This document shows, piece after piece, positions 52,752 to 64,000 of a stretch of 64,000 nucleotides of DNA. The position numbers and the translations under genes are program-made. Positions within the stretch are counted from its first letter, which is position 1. Each line of letters opens with the position of its first letter. The DNA lies in the NCBI GenBank assembly GCA_963922205.1, contig CAWUHX010000025.1, positions 1,612,001 through 1,676,000 of the forward strand, in the 5' to 3' direction. The notes under the pieces were generated by a model. The model was not told the DNA's origin. It was given only the letters and a program-made list of their open reading frames with translations, and ran no database searches. The DNA is from Romanomermis culicivorax. Taxonomy: Eukaryota > Nematoda > Enoplea > Mermithida > Mermithidae.

Positions 52752-55700
52752 TTAATTGAGAAATTTTTATCAAAAAGAGATTTAGTGGCGCCAACAAACT
52801 AGAAAACCAAAAGTATCAGCTAGAAATTAACAGTTTTTCATAAATATGGTCAAAATAACAGAAGTCAAATCAGTTTTGAACTGAAAAAGGCAGATAAAAT
52901 TCAGAAACCAGGCAACCAATCAAAAATTGAGATTCTCCGAACTGCAAGAATTTGTGTACCAGTACTGACCAGAGGCTGTAAACACGTATAACATTGATTT
53001 TAAAATATTTCCAATTTTTTAATTTCTGAGGTTTGTAAGCTTAACAATCTTTTTCTGAAAATAAATTTTCTTTAGTATTACAGTGCCTATGTTTCAACAA
53101 GTCAATTCAACAATTAAAACATTTTTTCGTTTCAGTATTTATATTTTTTTCAAGTAATTCTGCCTCAACTCTTTGACAGCTTCTTTGCATCGAGAACAAC
53201 TGTTTTTAGCACGATCGTTTTTTCACAATTGTGTAAAGCACCAAATTCTCTCTCACACAGGGAAGATTTTTTACACACGTTTCTGCTCAAAAAAGCTAAT
53301 ACGATTGCTATTTGCGTGCAAGTTTGAATGATGAATACTGATGATAGTGGGTGGTGTACTCATATGTACCTTCTGTTTTGTTAGTACTCGTACATTACAT
53401 TCTCACTTATTGAAGGACATTAATATTAAAGTGCTTGCGTACTCTGAATCTGCTAAATGGTTAGCAGAATTCCAATTAAATTTGTCGTCAACTGTATTTA
53501 GGCAGTAATAATCCGAAAAATGGATACAGGATTGACAACGGATTTTTACTCAAAACAGACAATTGCATCAAAGATTTGAGTGTGTTATCGGAAAACCAGA
53601 AAGTCAATGAAATGTATGTACAATTATAGTAAAAAATGCCTATATTTTAGACGTCATGATATTTTCAAGAGTTTTCCTACTAAACTAAAGCATGTAAGGT
53701 TCATGTGAGACTTTTACTTGAATGCGCTATAACTGTATGACCATCCCACTCACTAGGAAAAAAATTAAAACTTGAAAAAAATATTATTCAAAACGTGTCA
53801 TAGATTTCCCGGATTTTTCTTATTCTGAGTGACCCGCAATTCTGAGGCTAGATACCTTTGAAATAGTAGAGTCTTAAATCGTATTGTCATCATAAAAAAT
53901 ATCTTCTAACAACCTTGAATTTGGAAGATATCTGCGCCATTATGCAGTCAACCATGAGATCACAAAACAAGTTGAAACTAAAAGTTACATCGAAAAATTC
54001 TCTTTTTTGGCATAACATTCAGCATTTGGAACAACTACTCTCAGCATATAGTTTTTGCCACTACTAACAGGGTATTTAAGGTCTAATTTTGGACAAATAT
54101 GAATTCAGTGACCTTCTTGACTATACAACACAAAATATGAAATTTTGACACGACATTTGCAGTATCTGATTCATTTGTAAACCACTCACTATTGGCTTTT
54201 TTCGTGTCTTTTGTTAATGTTTTTTGTTTTCTCTTTTTTAATGTTATTTTTATTCTTGAACGTATTTTTGAAGTACTTCGTTACTCAAATATAAATTCTC
54301 AAAACCAGAGCAAATGAAATTTTCTGAAATTTGTCCTAATTTATTCCTATGAAAAGAAATACATGTTGCACCGAACAAAGCATCTCTCATGAGAGTATTA
54401 TGCTTTAAATGTTCTTTGATCAGAATAATAAATCTCAGTGATAGCGCATGACCTCTACATTAGTCTGTTTCAAATGAAATCGTTATGCGACGATGAAAAT
54501 TAAGAACCAAAAAAATATGTGAGTCAGTAATGTGATTATACTTCTACGCATTGCGTTTAGAAAAACTAAACACCCTGCTTTCTTGATGCAAATTGGATGC
54601 AGGAGATTAACCACAGTTTCCCCTGTAGCGCACTTTACAACATATCTTTTTAAAACACGATAACCACTTGTATATGCCATCGAACAATGTGTATTGTGTT
54701 TACACCACTTGCACACTATATTTATATCACAGTGTAAACTGAAAAAATCATTTTTTGAGTATGGTTCCGAATATTGTCGAAATCTTTTGAACCGAAAAAA
54801 GACGTTTCGGCGCTAGCCAGTTTGGCGCCTGGCCCTTTCGGCGCCAGCCGTTTCTGCGCCAAACTTTTTCCGTTTGTTTAATTTTTTCCTTTTTCTCTAC
54901 TTTCTTTCTTCTTTAATCTCATTCCTTTATCTTATGTTTTTCTTTGTATTTTTTTCTGTCGGAAACGATAGCAAAAACTTTGAAATGAATCTATGATTAT
55001 AATTCGTTTTGCCTGATATTTTTTCTGTATGGAAATAAAACTGCTTTGCTGGTTTAGAAGCAAATCTTGAAAGTCCAAAATACTACTGGCTTTCCACTCT
55101 CAGAGAGCAACACAATGAATTTTGTGATAATTCGAACAAATCCAGCATTTATTACCTTTGGCAAAATCTTCAGAATAATTGAAGATATATCTGTTTCGAA
55201 TCATTTGCGATTTACCTTTTTGACTAATTATAAAATGCAATGCCATAGAAGAAATGACTGACCAGAATGACAGAAAAAAAACAATATGTCCATTATATAT
55301 TTTGTCCAGTACTTTTTTGAGTTAGTGTACTTCTCCCCAACAGGCGTTTTTATTTTTGCACAGGATAGATTGTAATGTGCAACTTGGGGGAAAAATTTGG
55401 TTGCACATAGAAATTTTTTGGTTGCTCACACTAAAATTGATAAATTCATCTGATTTTATCAGAAAAACGATGAAAATCTAGTTTTTTGTGTTGCATTTAA
55501 TTCTCGTCAGTTTTGGACTTTGAAAACTGAATTTCCTGAGTTCTAAAGAAAAAATGAAAAGTCTGGCAACTGTAATTTGTTCGGTGCGGAGCGCCGGGAA
55601 AATTAGATTTTGAGACTTCTAAAACATTGGAAAATTAGTTTTTGCATCTAATTCTTCTGCAACTATCGTATATCAATCTCAGATTTTTCACCATTTGGAA

Positions 55701-56738
55701 ATGCGGGGGCTGGAGAAAAAATTGTATTTTGCTGAAGAATAAATCTTAACCTTTATTCTGTGAGGAAAGATCTTATTTTTCTATGAATTCGATGATATTT
55801 GAGTCGGATGGGAAAAATAGAAATTCGAAAATAAGGCAAGCAACCAAGGATTTGGATTCTTCATTCTTCAACCAACAATAGCTCCGGTTAATGTCCTCTT
55901 TTGAGTTGATGATGTTTTAATTATTTTCTAAATGCAAAAAGACTATGTTTACGATAGTCGAACTATTAAAGGTTCACAAAAAGATTTTGTGAAAATAATC
56001 GAAAAACGTCTTGACTTTTTCATCGAATAAGTACATTTATTCAAAATTCGTTGATGTTAAAATGCTATGGGCGGGCATAAAATAGAGAGAAATTTTCTAA
56101 CCACGCAATGATAAAATTATAAATCATTTGAAATTCTGCGCGGAGCGCTGGAAAATTTTCAGTAATTTCCCTTTTAAAACGCATATAATGCATTATCGGA
56201 CAGGAAACTTTATACCCTAATCATAAGGGCCGTCAGGGTCCAGGTTGCACCGTGCAACTTGGCAGTAAAAATTAGGTTGCACAGTCCGGAATTTGGTTGT
56301 TGTGTGCAAAAATAAAAAACCCTGCTCCCCAATATATTTTTACTCTAGTATGCATATATTGTTCAGTATATTTTGGCCAGTATATTTTCACTCCAGTATG
56401 TTTTGTTCAGCATATATTCTGTTCAGTATGTTTTGTCCAATATATTTTGTCCGGATAACTACATGGAGTAATCGGAATTTTAAAAATAGATTTACAGCAT
56501 TCTTGTGGTAATAGGACACTTGGAGTAACGGTGCATTCGGTGTAGCGGGATACAACGATGGTGCAATAGCTCGTCTGAATAATTCATACTTTGTTATTCT
56601 AAAACTTTTTCAGACATACTTCTGACATCACTGACATGACTGACAGGAAAAAATTTATAAAATGATGAGAATTTTTCACCTCATAGTTAAAGTTTTTACT
56701 TGTAATTAAAATGACCTCTAATGAACATAATACAGTAA

Positions 56739-57056
56739 AGGCCCTGCTATAGTTCGCCGGCCGGCGCCGGTTTCGAGCTGCTATACTTCGTCTTTTTGAT
56801 GACGGCAGGCGCCGGTTGTCAATTCCGATTCAATCGAAATTTCTGAACCGGCACTAGCCGTCGCGTATGAATTATGATGCAAAAAATGCATCTTGGAGTT
56901 TTATCATTTTTCCGCAGGTTTGCAGTAGGTATTACTCACTTACGGCACCGGATGAAGTATAGCAGCAAAAATTTGCAACCGGTGACGGCCGTCGCCGGTT
57001 TAAAAATATTTCATCCGGCGCCGTCCGGGCCCGACCGTTGAAGTATAGCAGGGCCT
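56739..57056. mobile_element. Second copy of the PIF/Harbinger-like MITE
   Basis: Corresponds to 44379-44696. The right TAA is mutated (CAA), so the left copy keeps the cleaner target duplication. Confidence 0.7.
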
Positions 57057-57330
57057 CAACTATATGTATATATATTTTCATTAGATCTATAGCTGGTTTT
57101 AAAAATAATTTTTTGACAATTAAAAATTGATTACAAAATTATTAGAAAATTATGACAAAATGCAGATGATTTGACCTTTTCAAAATAATTTTGTGAAAGT
57201 TTTTACTGTACAAAACTTCCCATACTTTTGCGTCTCTTGGTTTCCCATCGAATTTACTCAACTGCTTATACTCCTCGTTGTTTTGCATTAAACCATAAGA
57301 TTTTCGAGCACATCGAATTTGTGATCTTAC

Positions 57331-58308
57331 CTCAATTCATCGGCATAAATCAGTTGATTTTCATTGAACGTAATAACATGTTGTTCGAAGGTATTGTCTA
57401 TCAATTTGAGAAAACAACATCGCGATGTACAAATATAGGCATTCGAGTCGTCCTTCTTGAAAACTGTGCAAATGATATCCTTTACCACTCTGAAAAACTG
57501 CTTAATGCAAAAGTAACTCACGGTAGACATGAAAAATGAAGTTTTCTTGTTGTTTGACATATCATCAACGTGGAAAATTTTGTTAGCTGTATTCAGAACT
57601 TTAGACTAGTTTTTCTTGAAAAACTGTGCTATAATAAATGAAAATATCTTAGCGGAACTGGATTCTTAACATTCTGAAACGGCGAAGCTTATAACCATTG
57701 AATCTTATACAAATTGAACTTTAGTGATGAAGTTACCTATCTGAGTGATTGAACGCCTTGAGGACAACCATGATCTCATCGCGCAAGACTTTGATATAAT
57801 GGCTTTCTACGCTGAGTGGACAAGCGATGTGTGAGTCGCCAACAGGCAGTTTGAGGCAACGATTTTCCACGAAAATCGACGGCAGAAATTGATCCAGAAG
57901 AAAAAAGTAATCCAAAAAACAAAAATGAACACGAGCCTGAACAACCTAACTAGAAGTGCTATAAAGAAAGTTTGAGCTTTTCTGTATGGCATGACAATTT
58001 CGAAACCAAAGCCTCAGCTGCATTCTGTACGACCGATTTTTAGCTACATATTTGATGTGCTAACTTTGGGGAAATGAGATTCCAAATCGATCGATTTATT
58101 ATCAGTCAAATAATCTAACATGTCGACGATTAGTGATTCTTTTTTCATCAGATTTTTCTTTACGTGATCGTAATCTTCGTCTAGTTTCTAGAAACGTAAA
58201 GAAACGATATGAGAAGGCGGACAATGTTGAATGAGTTACTTGCTCCTGTTGCAGAATTGCTTCGACGATATCATTTCTCTTTGATACCCGGTCGCCTTGG
58301 GAAGACAT
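57331..58308 (-). CDS. Second copy of the unrecognised multi-exon gene(s)
   Basis: Corresponds to 44971-45948: exons about 57489-57331, 57950-57737, 58187-58044 and 58308-58240, with the same splice borders and near-identical protein. Confidence 0.42.
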
Positions 58309-58634
58309 TCGGTGGAAATTGATAGTTATTTAGATTCTATAATGAAAAGTCGAGAGCTGAGATTTGTCAGATTCGCCCAAATGCTGTCGAGAGAAATTTG
58401 GACGAAATTGACCACAAAAATGAATCTTTGATCAAAACTAAAAGGTGGGAAGCAAGCACATGTTGAAAATTTATTCTAATTGATATACAAATAAGTAAGA
58501 AAACGTATTTTTCGAGTTGCGAGTCAATCGAAAGTCGATTTTCTTTTCCTTTCGCGAAACACAAGCACTTTTGCGTCCAGTTTCGAAATTTTGAGCGCAC
58601 TAGCAGCAGCGAATAGAAACGTAATTGATATACA

Positions 58635-61600
58635 TTATATATCGTCACTCTGTTCTAGAACCGCTCCGCTATACGCCGAGTCCCAATAATGTTCGACGTT
58701 GTGTCTTTGAAAAAGTTCCCGGACTAATTTTTCCAACGGATAAGGTTTACATTTCAATTCGCCAAAATTACGCTTCTTGACAGTACCCTGAACAAAAGAT
58801 GCTTCCAAATGACAATATGTCATGCACACATAATTTGCTATGCTGCCACAGAAAATTCAATTATGCCTTTTTTAAATTCCATAATTCTGACTCAATTCAA
58901 AAGTTAGAAAAACCGAATACTAATGAAAAGGGGCGACTCCTAAGAACGATTCCAGAAAATTACCACGGAGTGAAAACAGAAAACTAACGTGATATAGGAA
59001 CAACATCACTGCATCGAAAAATAAAAATTGATAATTTTACCTCCCAAACTAAATCGCATTTATTTTTTGGTGTCAATGACGAACTTGAAGATTCGGCTGC
59101 CGCTGTTTTTTTCTCGTCTTGCCATTTTATGCGTTTGAGCATCAACTGTTTGAAAAACTTCTGTTGTTTCGCGCCTAAAATTTTAAATTAAAAGTGATGT
59201 TTGCCGGATAAAAGGAAATGAAAAAACATCCGGATATCCGCGTCTTTTGTGGAAATCTTTCACCATAGATTTTTTTCCATCTTTCTTGTTAATTTTAAAT
59301 ATGGAACCAAGTTTGGATTCATAATCATAATGGAGCTGATTTTCATAAATTTCAATCTTCATTTGAATTTTTTCAAACTCATGAAAATATGGACATATTT
59401 TTTAATTTGTAGAATGATATATACAATGTGAGCCAAAAAAGGCGACCGGTACTGACGTTCATAACTTTCAAATGGATGGAGCTTTTTTAATGCGGTTTCT
59501 GTCGTCGATCGATAAAACATCTGGCATAAAAACTGCAAAGTTACAGCCAGATTGCTCAAATATTAAATGACTAGAATCAAAAATACTAAAAAATACTAAT
59601 ACGATTTTTCGCAAATAAATTTTGAAAAATTGACAAAAATCAACATGTTTTACAACAGAAAAAGTAAAATAGATCCAGTCATAAGAACCATATAACAGAT
59701 GGAAACTAAAAGAGAGCCGTTTTAATGTGTCCGACTTTCTGTTTCACCAATAATTTTAATCGTTTTTCGATCTGTTCAATGACGAATTGATTTGTTTTTT
59801 TTCCTATTTCAAAACAAAAGCTCTTGATGACTTTAAATAACGTGTAATTCAAAATCTGGGTGATTTTTAAAGTATTATTGTGTGTAAACAGCTTTACAAA
59901 ACTTTTTCACAATAGAACAAATTTTACTTTTTGAAAAATGACCACTTTTACTAAATTTCTGTTTGTACAGTAACCATAAACGCTAGGAGCATAAAATTTG
60001 GCCCTTGTAACGAAGACGAACAGGGGGATTTTAATGCAGCAATCTGCATTAAAAAAGCTTCATTTATTCGAAAGTTATTAAAGCCTTTTTTGGCTCACCC
60101 TGTACATGTTTTCGAGCCTTATGTTTATTGAATAGTTCCTTAAATTCCAGCATTTTAGAGTGTCATAATCAAAAAAAAAATTTTCGTTGCGTAGCGCCGG
60201 AAAGATATAGGAAACAACAGAAGAATAAGAACGGAAGTTGCATTTTCAAGACCCAATACGTTTGTGCCAGAAGGAAACGAACTCAAGTGATATTTTGGAA
60301 GAAAGTTTGTGCAAAAATTAACGAAATACCGTGTTCTTGCATTAGAAAAATTTTCTTCGCACAAAGATTTCTTGGCCGATCTTTGTACATGTAGAAAGAA
60401 GCCTGTAACCGAAAAACGCTGGTTGGAAATAAAATTGTGAACAGTAATTTTTTCAACACGTATCAACTGATTGCATATCCATGTAATTTAATTATATACG
60501 TTCCACAGTGTGTTACAAGCCCATTTTTTAATATTCCTCAATTAACAATTTTCGGCTCCCAAAGTTTCAATTTGGTCTCTAAAAATTTTGGCCTAGGAGT
60601 CAGTTGGCTCCTGGTTTTCAAACCAAAAAAAGCCTGCAGTGAAGACAAATCAACTTTGTCAAATTTATATAACCAAATATCCGGATGTTCGGACTCACCG
60701 AAAACTCGGATATCCGGATGTCAAAAAATATTCCAGGAACGTCACTACTAATCAATATATTTTCTGAGTCAGATAACTCGTTGCTGAGTCAAATGGGAAT
60801 AAAACATTAAAGAGCGATCTACAAAGATATACAAGAAGTTTTCATAACGCAGACATTTGAGAAGGGAGTAGAGCCATCATATTTGTATTGCATGTATGCT
60901 ATCAAGGAATGCACTTTAATTTGTTCATTTGGACAGATTGAAGACCGAGTCATTTATAATACTCGTAAACATTTTAAATTCATTAGAAATTACAAAAGAA
61001 CTTATTCCCATTAATTTGAGCATTACGTCAGCGATATTTGCTAGATTTGGCATCAACAATGCGTGAATTTCAGTCAAGCTTTACTGAAATACGTAGTAGG
61101 CAGTACCCAAGATTTGAATTTTGTATATTCTGAAGATTGATAATTCAGAAAAATGTTAAAATCCTTCATTAGTAATACACATCATGTTACTCTGCACCAG
61201 ACATGCACGGCAAGAATTTTCCAGGGGAGAGGGTCCATGGGCTGTTTTTCCAGGGGTGTAGGGCAAGTGGGTGAGCAAAAAAATAAAAAAAAGTTCTGCA
61301 AGCCTATTCTTCATACAAAATATGCACAAAAATCATCGAAAAAGCCGTCTTGGAAAAAGTTCAGGGGGAGGGGTGTAGTGAAGATTTCTTTTAGCCAGGG
61401 GGGTGGCCAGGGCCTCAGGTATGGGGTTCACCCCCCTACCCCCTATGTGCATGTATGCTCTACACGACTCATGAGCATATTTACTCATTCAAGATTATTT
61501 AGAATGTCCAATGTTTTTGCAAAAAGATTCTCTAACTCCGAATCGTTTTGAGCGAAAATAAGACTTGCATGGAAGCTACAGCCACTTCTTGCTTTCTATA

Positions 61601-62452
61601 AAATTGGCGTATTGACTTGTTTTCAAAATTGATTACTCATGGAAATACTGGTCCACCAATTTCACTTACCACCTTCCACGACAACTACATTGACGTCTTT
61701 ATGCAGCACACAAGTTCCCGTCATACCCAACTGTTTGGCGTTCATTTGAACTTTGAATTGTTTAGCCGGGTGTGATAAATCTATAACTCGATAAACCGAA
61801 ACTTGAACGCCGGACGCGTTATCATCGTGAAATTTTTTAGCTTTTTTGGCGGCCCGTTGTTCGGGTGTCAATTTTCTAGCCAAATTATCGTCTTCGTGCT
61901 TCTTCAGCCTTTTAGCCATTTGCTCTCGAACGTGCGCTTCCATTTTGGTCGGATCTTGTATGGCGCTAGTGCCCAAGACACGCATCAAATTGCTGATTTT
62001 GACTGCAAAATAACAAAAAAGGTCAGATAAAGCTATACTAAATTTCATTTAAAAATAAATAGTAGAACAAGCATATTTAAAAGACAAGTAAAAGTATTTG
62101 CAAAAAATCCGTAGCTTTATGGAAAATATGAATCGTAATTAAAATTTTCCTCTTGGAAAATGCACGAAATTCAATATGACCAAAAAATATCTTCCTTTCT
62201 TCAATTACGCTTAACTTTTGTCCCTCACCCTTCGGTTCGGGTGCAGGCTCCAGTCCAAGTCGATATTTTTCTTGTTTTTCTCGCTGCATTTCTTTCCGAT
62301 TTTGTCGCCTTAATTTTTTCCTCTCTTTCGATGTCAAATGAACTTTCAAAGGAATGGGTTTGTCACTTTCGCCAGGCGGTCTCAACTGAATCGGATGTTC
62401 CACCAAATCGGACATTACCCCGGTTTTTATTTCGTCTAGATTTTCCGGATAG
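58635..62452 (-). CDS. PRPF3: U4/U6 snRNP protein Prp3, C-terminal exons (second copy)
   Basis: Exons 62452-62229, 62002-61670, 59174-59041 and 58787-58635, with the same borders and phases as the first copy. One Ser-to-Ala change is seen in the third exon (near 59100). Both copies are intact over these exons, as expected for two alleles. Upstream exons should lie beyond 64000 or in the unassigned stretch after 62453. Confidence 0.92.
59424..60102. mobile_element. Second copy of the mariner-like intronic MITE
   Basis: Corresponds to 47070-47747, same ends and TA flanks. Confidence 0.68.
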
Positions 62453-63236
62453 CTAGAAGAGAAAAACTAAGAAAATAAGAATGAACTGGAACAAATAGGT
62501 GTTGTTTGTTCAGTATCTTGATTCCCGATTTTTTTTGCATTTTCTTAGTGTTGATTGAGCTTGAACTATATTCTATCTATTCAAGGCCAGCGCTATTATG
62601 GCTTTCCCTATTTTCTCTTTTGATATTCAAAATCATTTGCAGACAACGAATTACGCATAAACCTTATATAATTGTGTTATAAAAATGTGTTTGTACTTGT
62701 AACAATTTTTTCTCATTTCTTTTTTGTGAAAGCCTTTTTGTATATTCTGTACAAAGAAGATTAAAATTCTCTTTTGCATAATTTGAATTTTTACCGCTTG
62801 ATGTATAAATTGGTTTTTAGTGAACCTCATTCCGCGACTCAGTTTTCTCAGTACAAGACGGACGTTATTTAGCTAATACCTTGAGGGGAAAAAGTTTACT
62901 GAGTTTTCCGTATGGTGCGAAAAAAATGCATTTTGGTACGCTTACTGAAAATCTCAAAATTTTCTGTTTGAGCTGTAAATAATCATTATTGACCATAATT
63001 TAGCTCAGGCGAGGTCCACTTTCACTTATCAGTCATCGTATAAAAGTTTTCATAATCTAAAATACCTGGTCTCATTTTTTATTTGTAATCTTCAGTGCTT
63101 TGTTTGGATTTTGATGAAACAAAATTTTTCTTCAATCTCTAAAATTTTTTCTTCCGCTTCAAGTATCCTAAACTTTATGGACACAAATTTTTGTACCTTG
63201 AAAAATTATGAAAAATCATTCCAGCATAAAAATTCA

Positions 63237-64000
63237 TTTTCAGCGTTCTAGAATATCGAATAGATTATGATGAATTACGGTTATGTTTAGCTCTTCTCTG
63301 GTGGTAGAAATTCCAGTAATTGAATTCCTTTTAAATCTGACGGTAGTCGGTAAAATGCTTTAAATCGCTTGTATAGCATTTATTATGTCTTGTTGACATA
63401 AAACTCAAAGTTATCCATTTTTCCTTTATTTGGATGAATTAAAAACTCTGAAAACATATGAATTATTGAAGCGCAAATAAAGCATCGGCGAGCATTAATT
63501 TTACATTTCTGAAGGTGAGAAAATTTTTTTGGGTATTTTCTCGTATGGAAAAAATCAAAGGGAAAGCGGTGTCAAAGTGATTATCACGATTGGAAATATT
63601 TTCGTGTAGTAAGAAATGAGTAGGACGGCACGAAAATATTTTGACTGGATTTCCGTATGGTACGGATCGACCGGTAAGGAAAAAACTACTGCGACTGATT
63701 TACTCGGCTTTGACTTTCAAGCCTTTCTTTATAAATAGCTAATCTTTCCACAAATACACAGGCAATTAAACGTTGAAATTTGTTTTCTGAAGCATAAACA
63801 TGTCTCTGCTCATCGTACAAAGATGCTAAAAAAGTTTAAATATGTTTGACCCATGTATAAAATAAAGCACTATATATTCGTTAAATTGACATGATAGAAT
63901 TGAAGTTAATATACAGACAAAGTTGAAGGGCCTATCATTGTTACCCGCCATTCGCGGAAGAATTAGCAAATATCAAACATTAGGAAGGTATCGGAAACCT
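63237..64000. other. Single-copy host sequence, nothing recognised
   Basis: Extends copy 2 beyond the end of copy 1. AT-rich. No exon, repeat or RNA gene that I can support. Probably still PRPF3 intron or upstream sequence. Confidence 0.4.

Larger units (their letters stand above)
50982..63236. repeat. 12.25-kb block, second copy (alternative haplotype)
   Basis: Repeats 38642-50881, in the same order and orientation, starting at the first base after the gap. After 63236 it runs into sequence absent from copy 1, because copy 1 stops at the gap. It carries the same unrecognised genes, MITEs and PRPF3 exons. Confidence 0.92.

Noticed and set aside
38642-63236. A true tandem gene duplication of PRPF3
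   Set aside because: Both breakpoints coincide with the edges of a 100-N gap; overlapping haplotype contigs explain it more simply.

Overview
The window is eukaryotic, and most likely from an invertebrate animal. It holds intron-bearing, PRPF3-like host exons with GT-AG junctions, AT-rich intergenic DNA, several families of miniature DNA transposons, and more than 37 kb of nested LTR retroelements. I cannot name the species. The one host gene I recognise is the splicing factor PRPF3.

Region by region: (1) Positions 1-3805 and 18473-20639 are one old plus-strand Ty3/gypsy-like element, cut by the window edge. It is full of stops and frame breaks. Its gene order is gag, then an Env-type glycoprotein, then protease/RT/RNase H/integrase. 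(2) Inside its RT gene sits a 14.67-kb minus-strand Ty3/gypsy element (3806-18472). It appears young: 615-bp LTRs with no difference seen, a GATG target duplication, and an intact 2278-codon gag-pol. Where an env gene would be expected it has a 1477-codon ORF whose N-terminus carries the motifs of a DEDDy 3'-5' exonuclease (RNase D/WRN type). (3) Positions 20662-37618 are a minus-strand relative of the first element, again ordered gag-env-pol. It has long LTRs, a 4-kb leader with about 12 periodic TGACGTCA-like motifs, and two retropepsin-like domains, the first reached from the env frame. (4) Its 3' LTR contains a 733-bp miniature LTR element (LTR-internal-LTR-internal-LTR). Each 186-bp LTR holds a tRNA-like Pol III unit with A box, B box and T-run. 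The target duplication is exact and the partner LTR preserves the empty site. (5) Positions 37619-64000 are host DNA with a foldback element, MITEs, PRPF3, and at least one multi-exon gene I do not recognise. About 12.25 kb of this appears twice, on either side of a 100-N scaffold gap. This is best read as two haplotypes of one locus placed in tandem by assembly.

How the parts relate: the miniature element shares its terminal nine bases, its primer-binding site and its pre-LTR sequence with the element it landed in. It therefore looks like a non-autonomous derivative moved by that family's enzymes. The two gag-env-pol copies corroborate each other's unusual gene order. The exonuclease element is unrelated to them and is simply the latest arrival.
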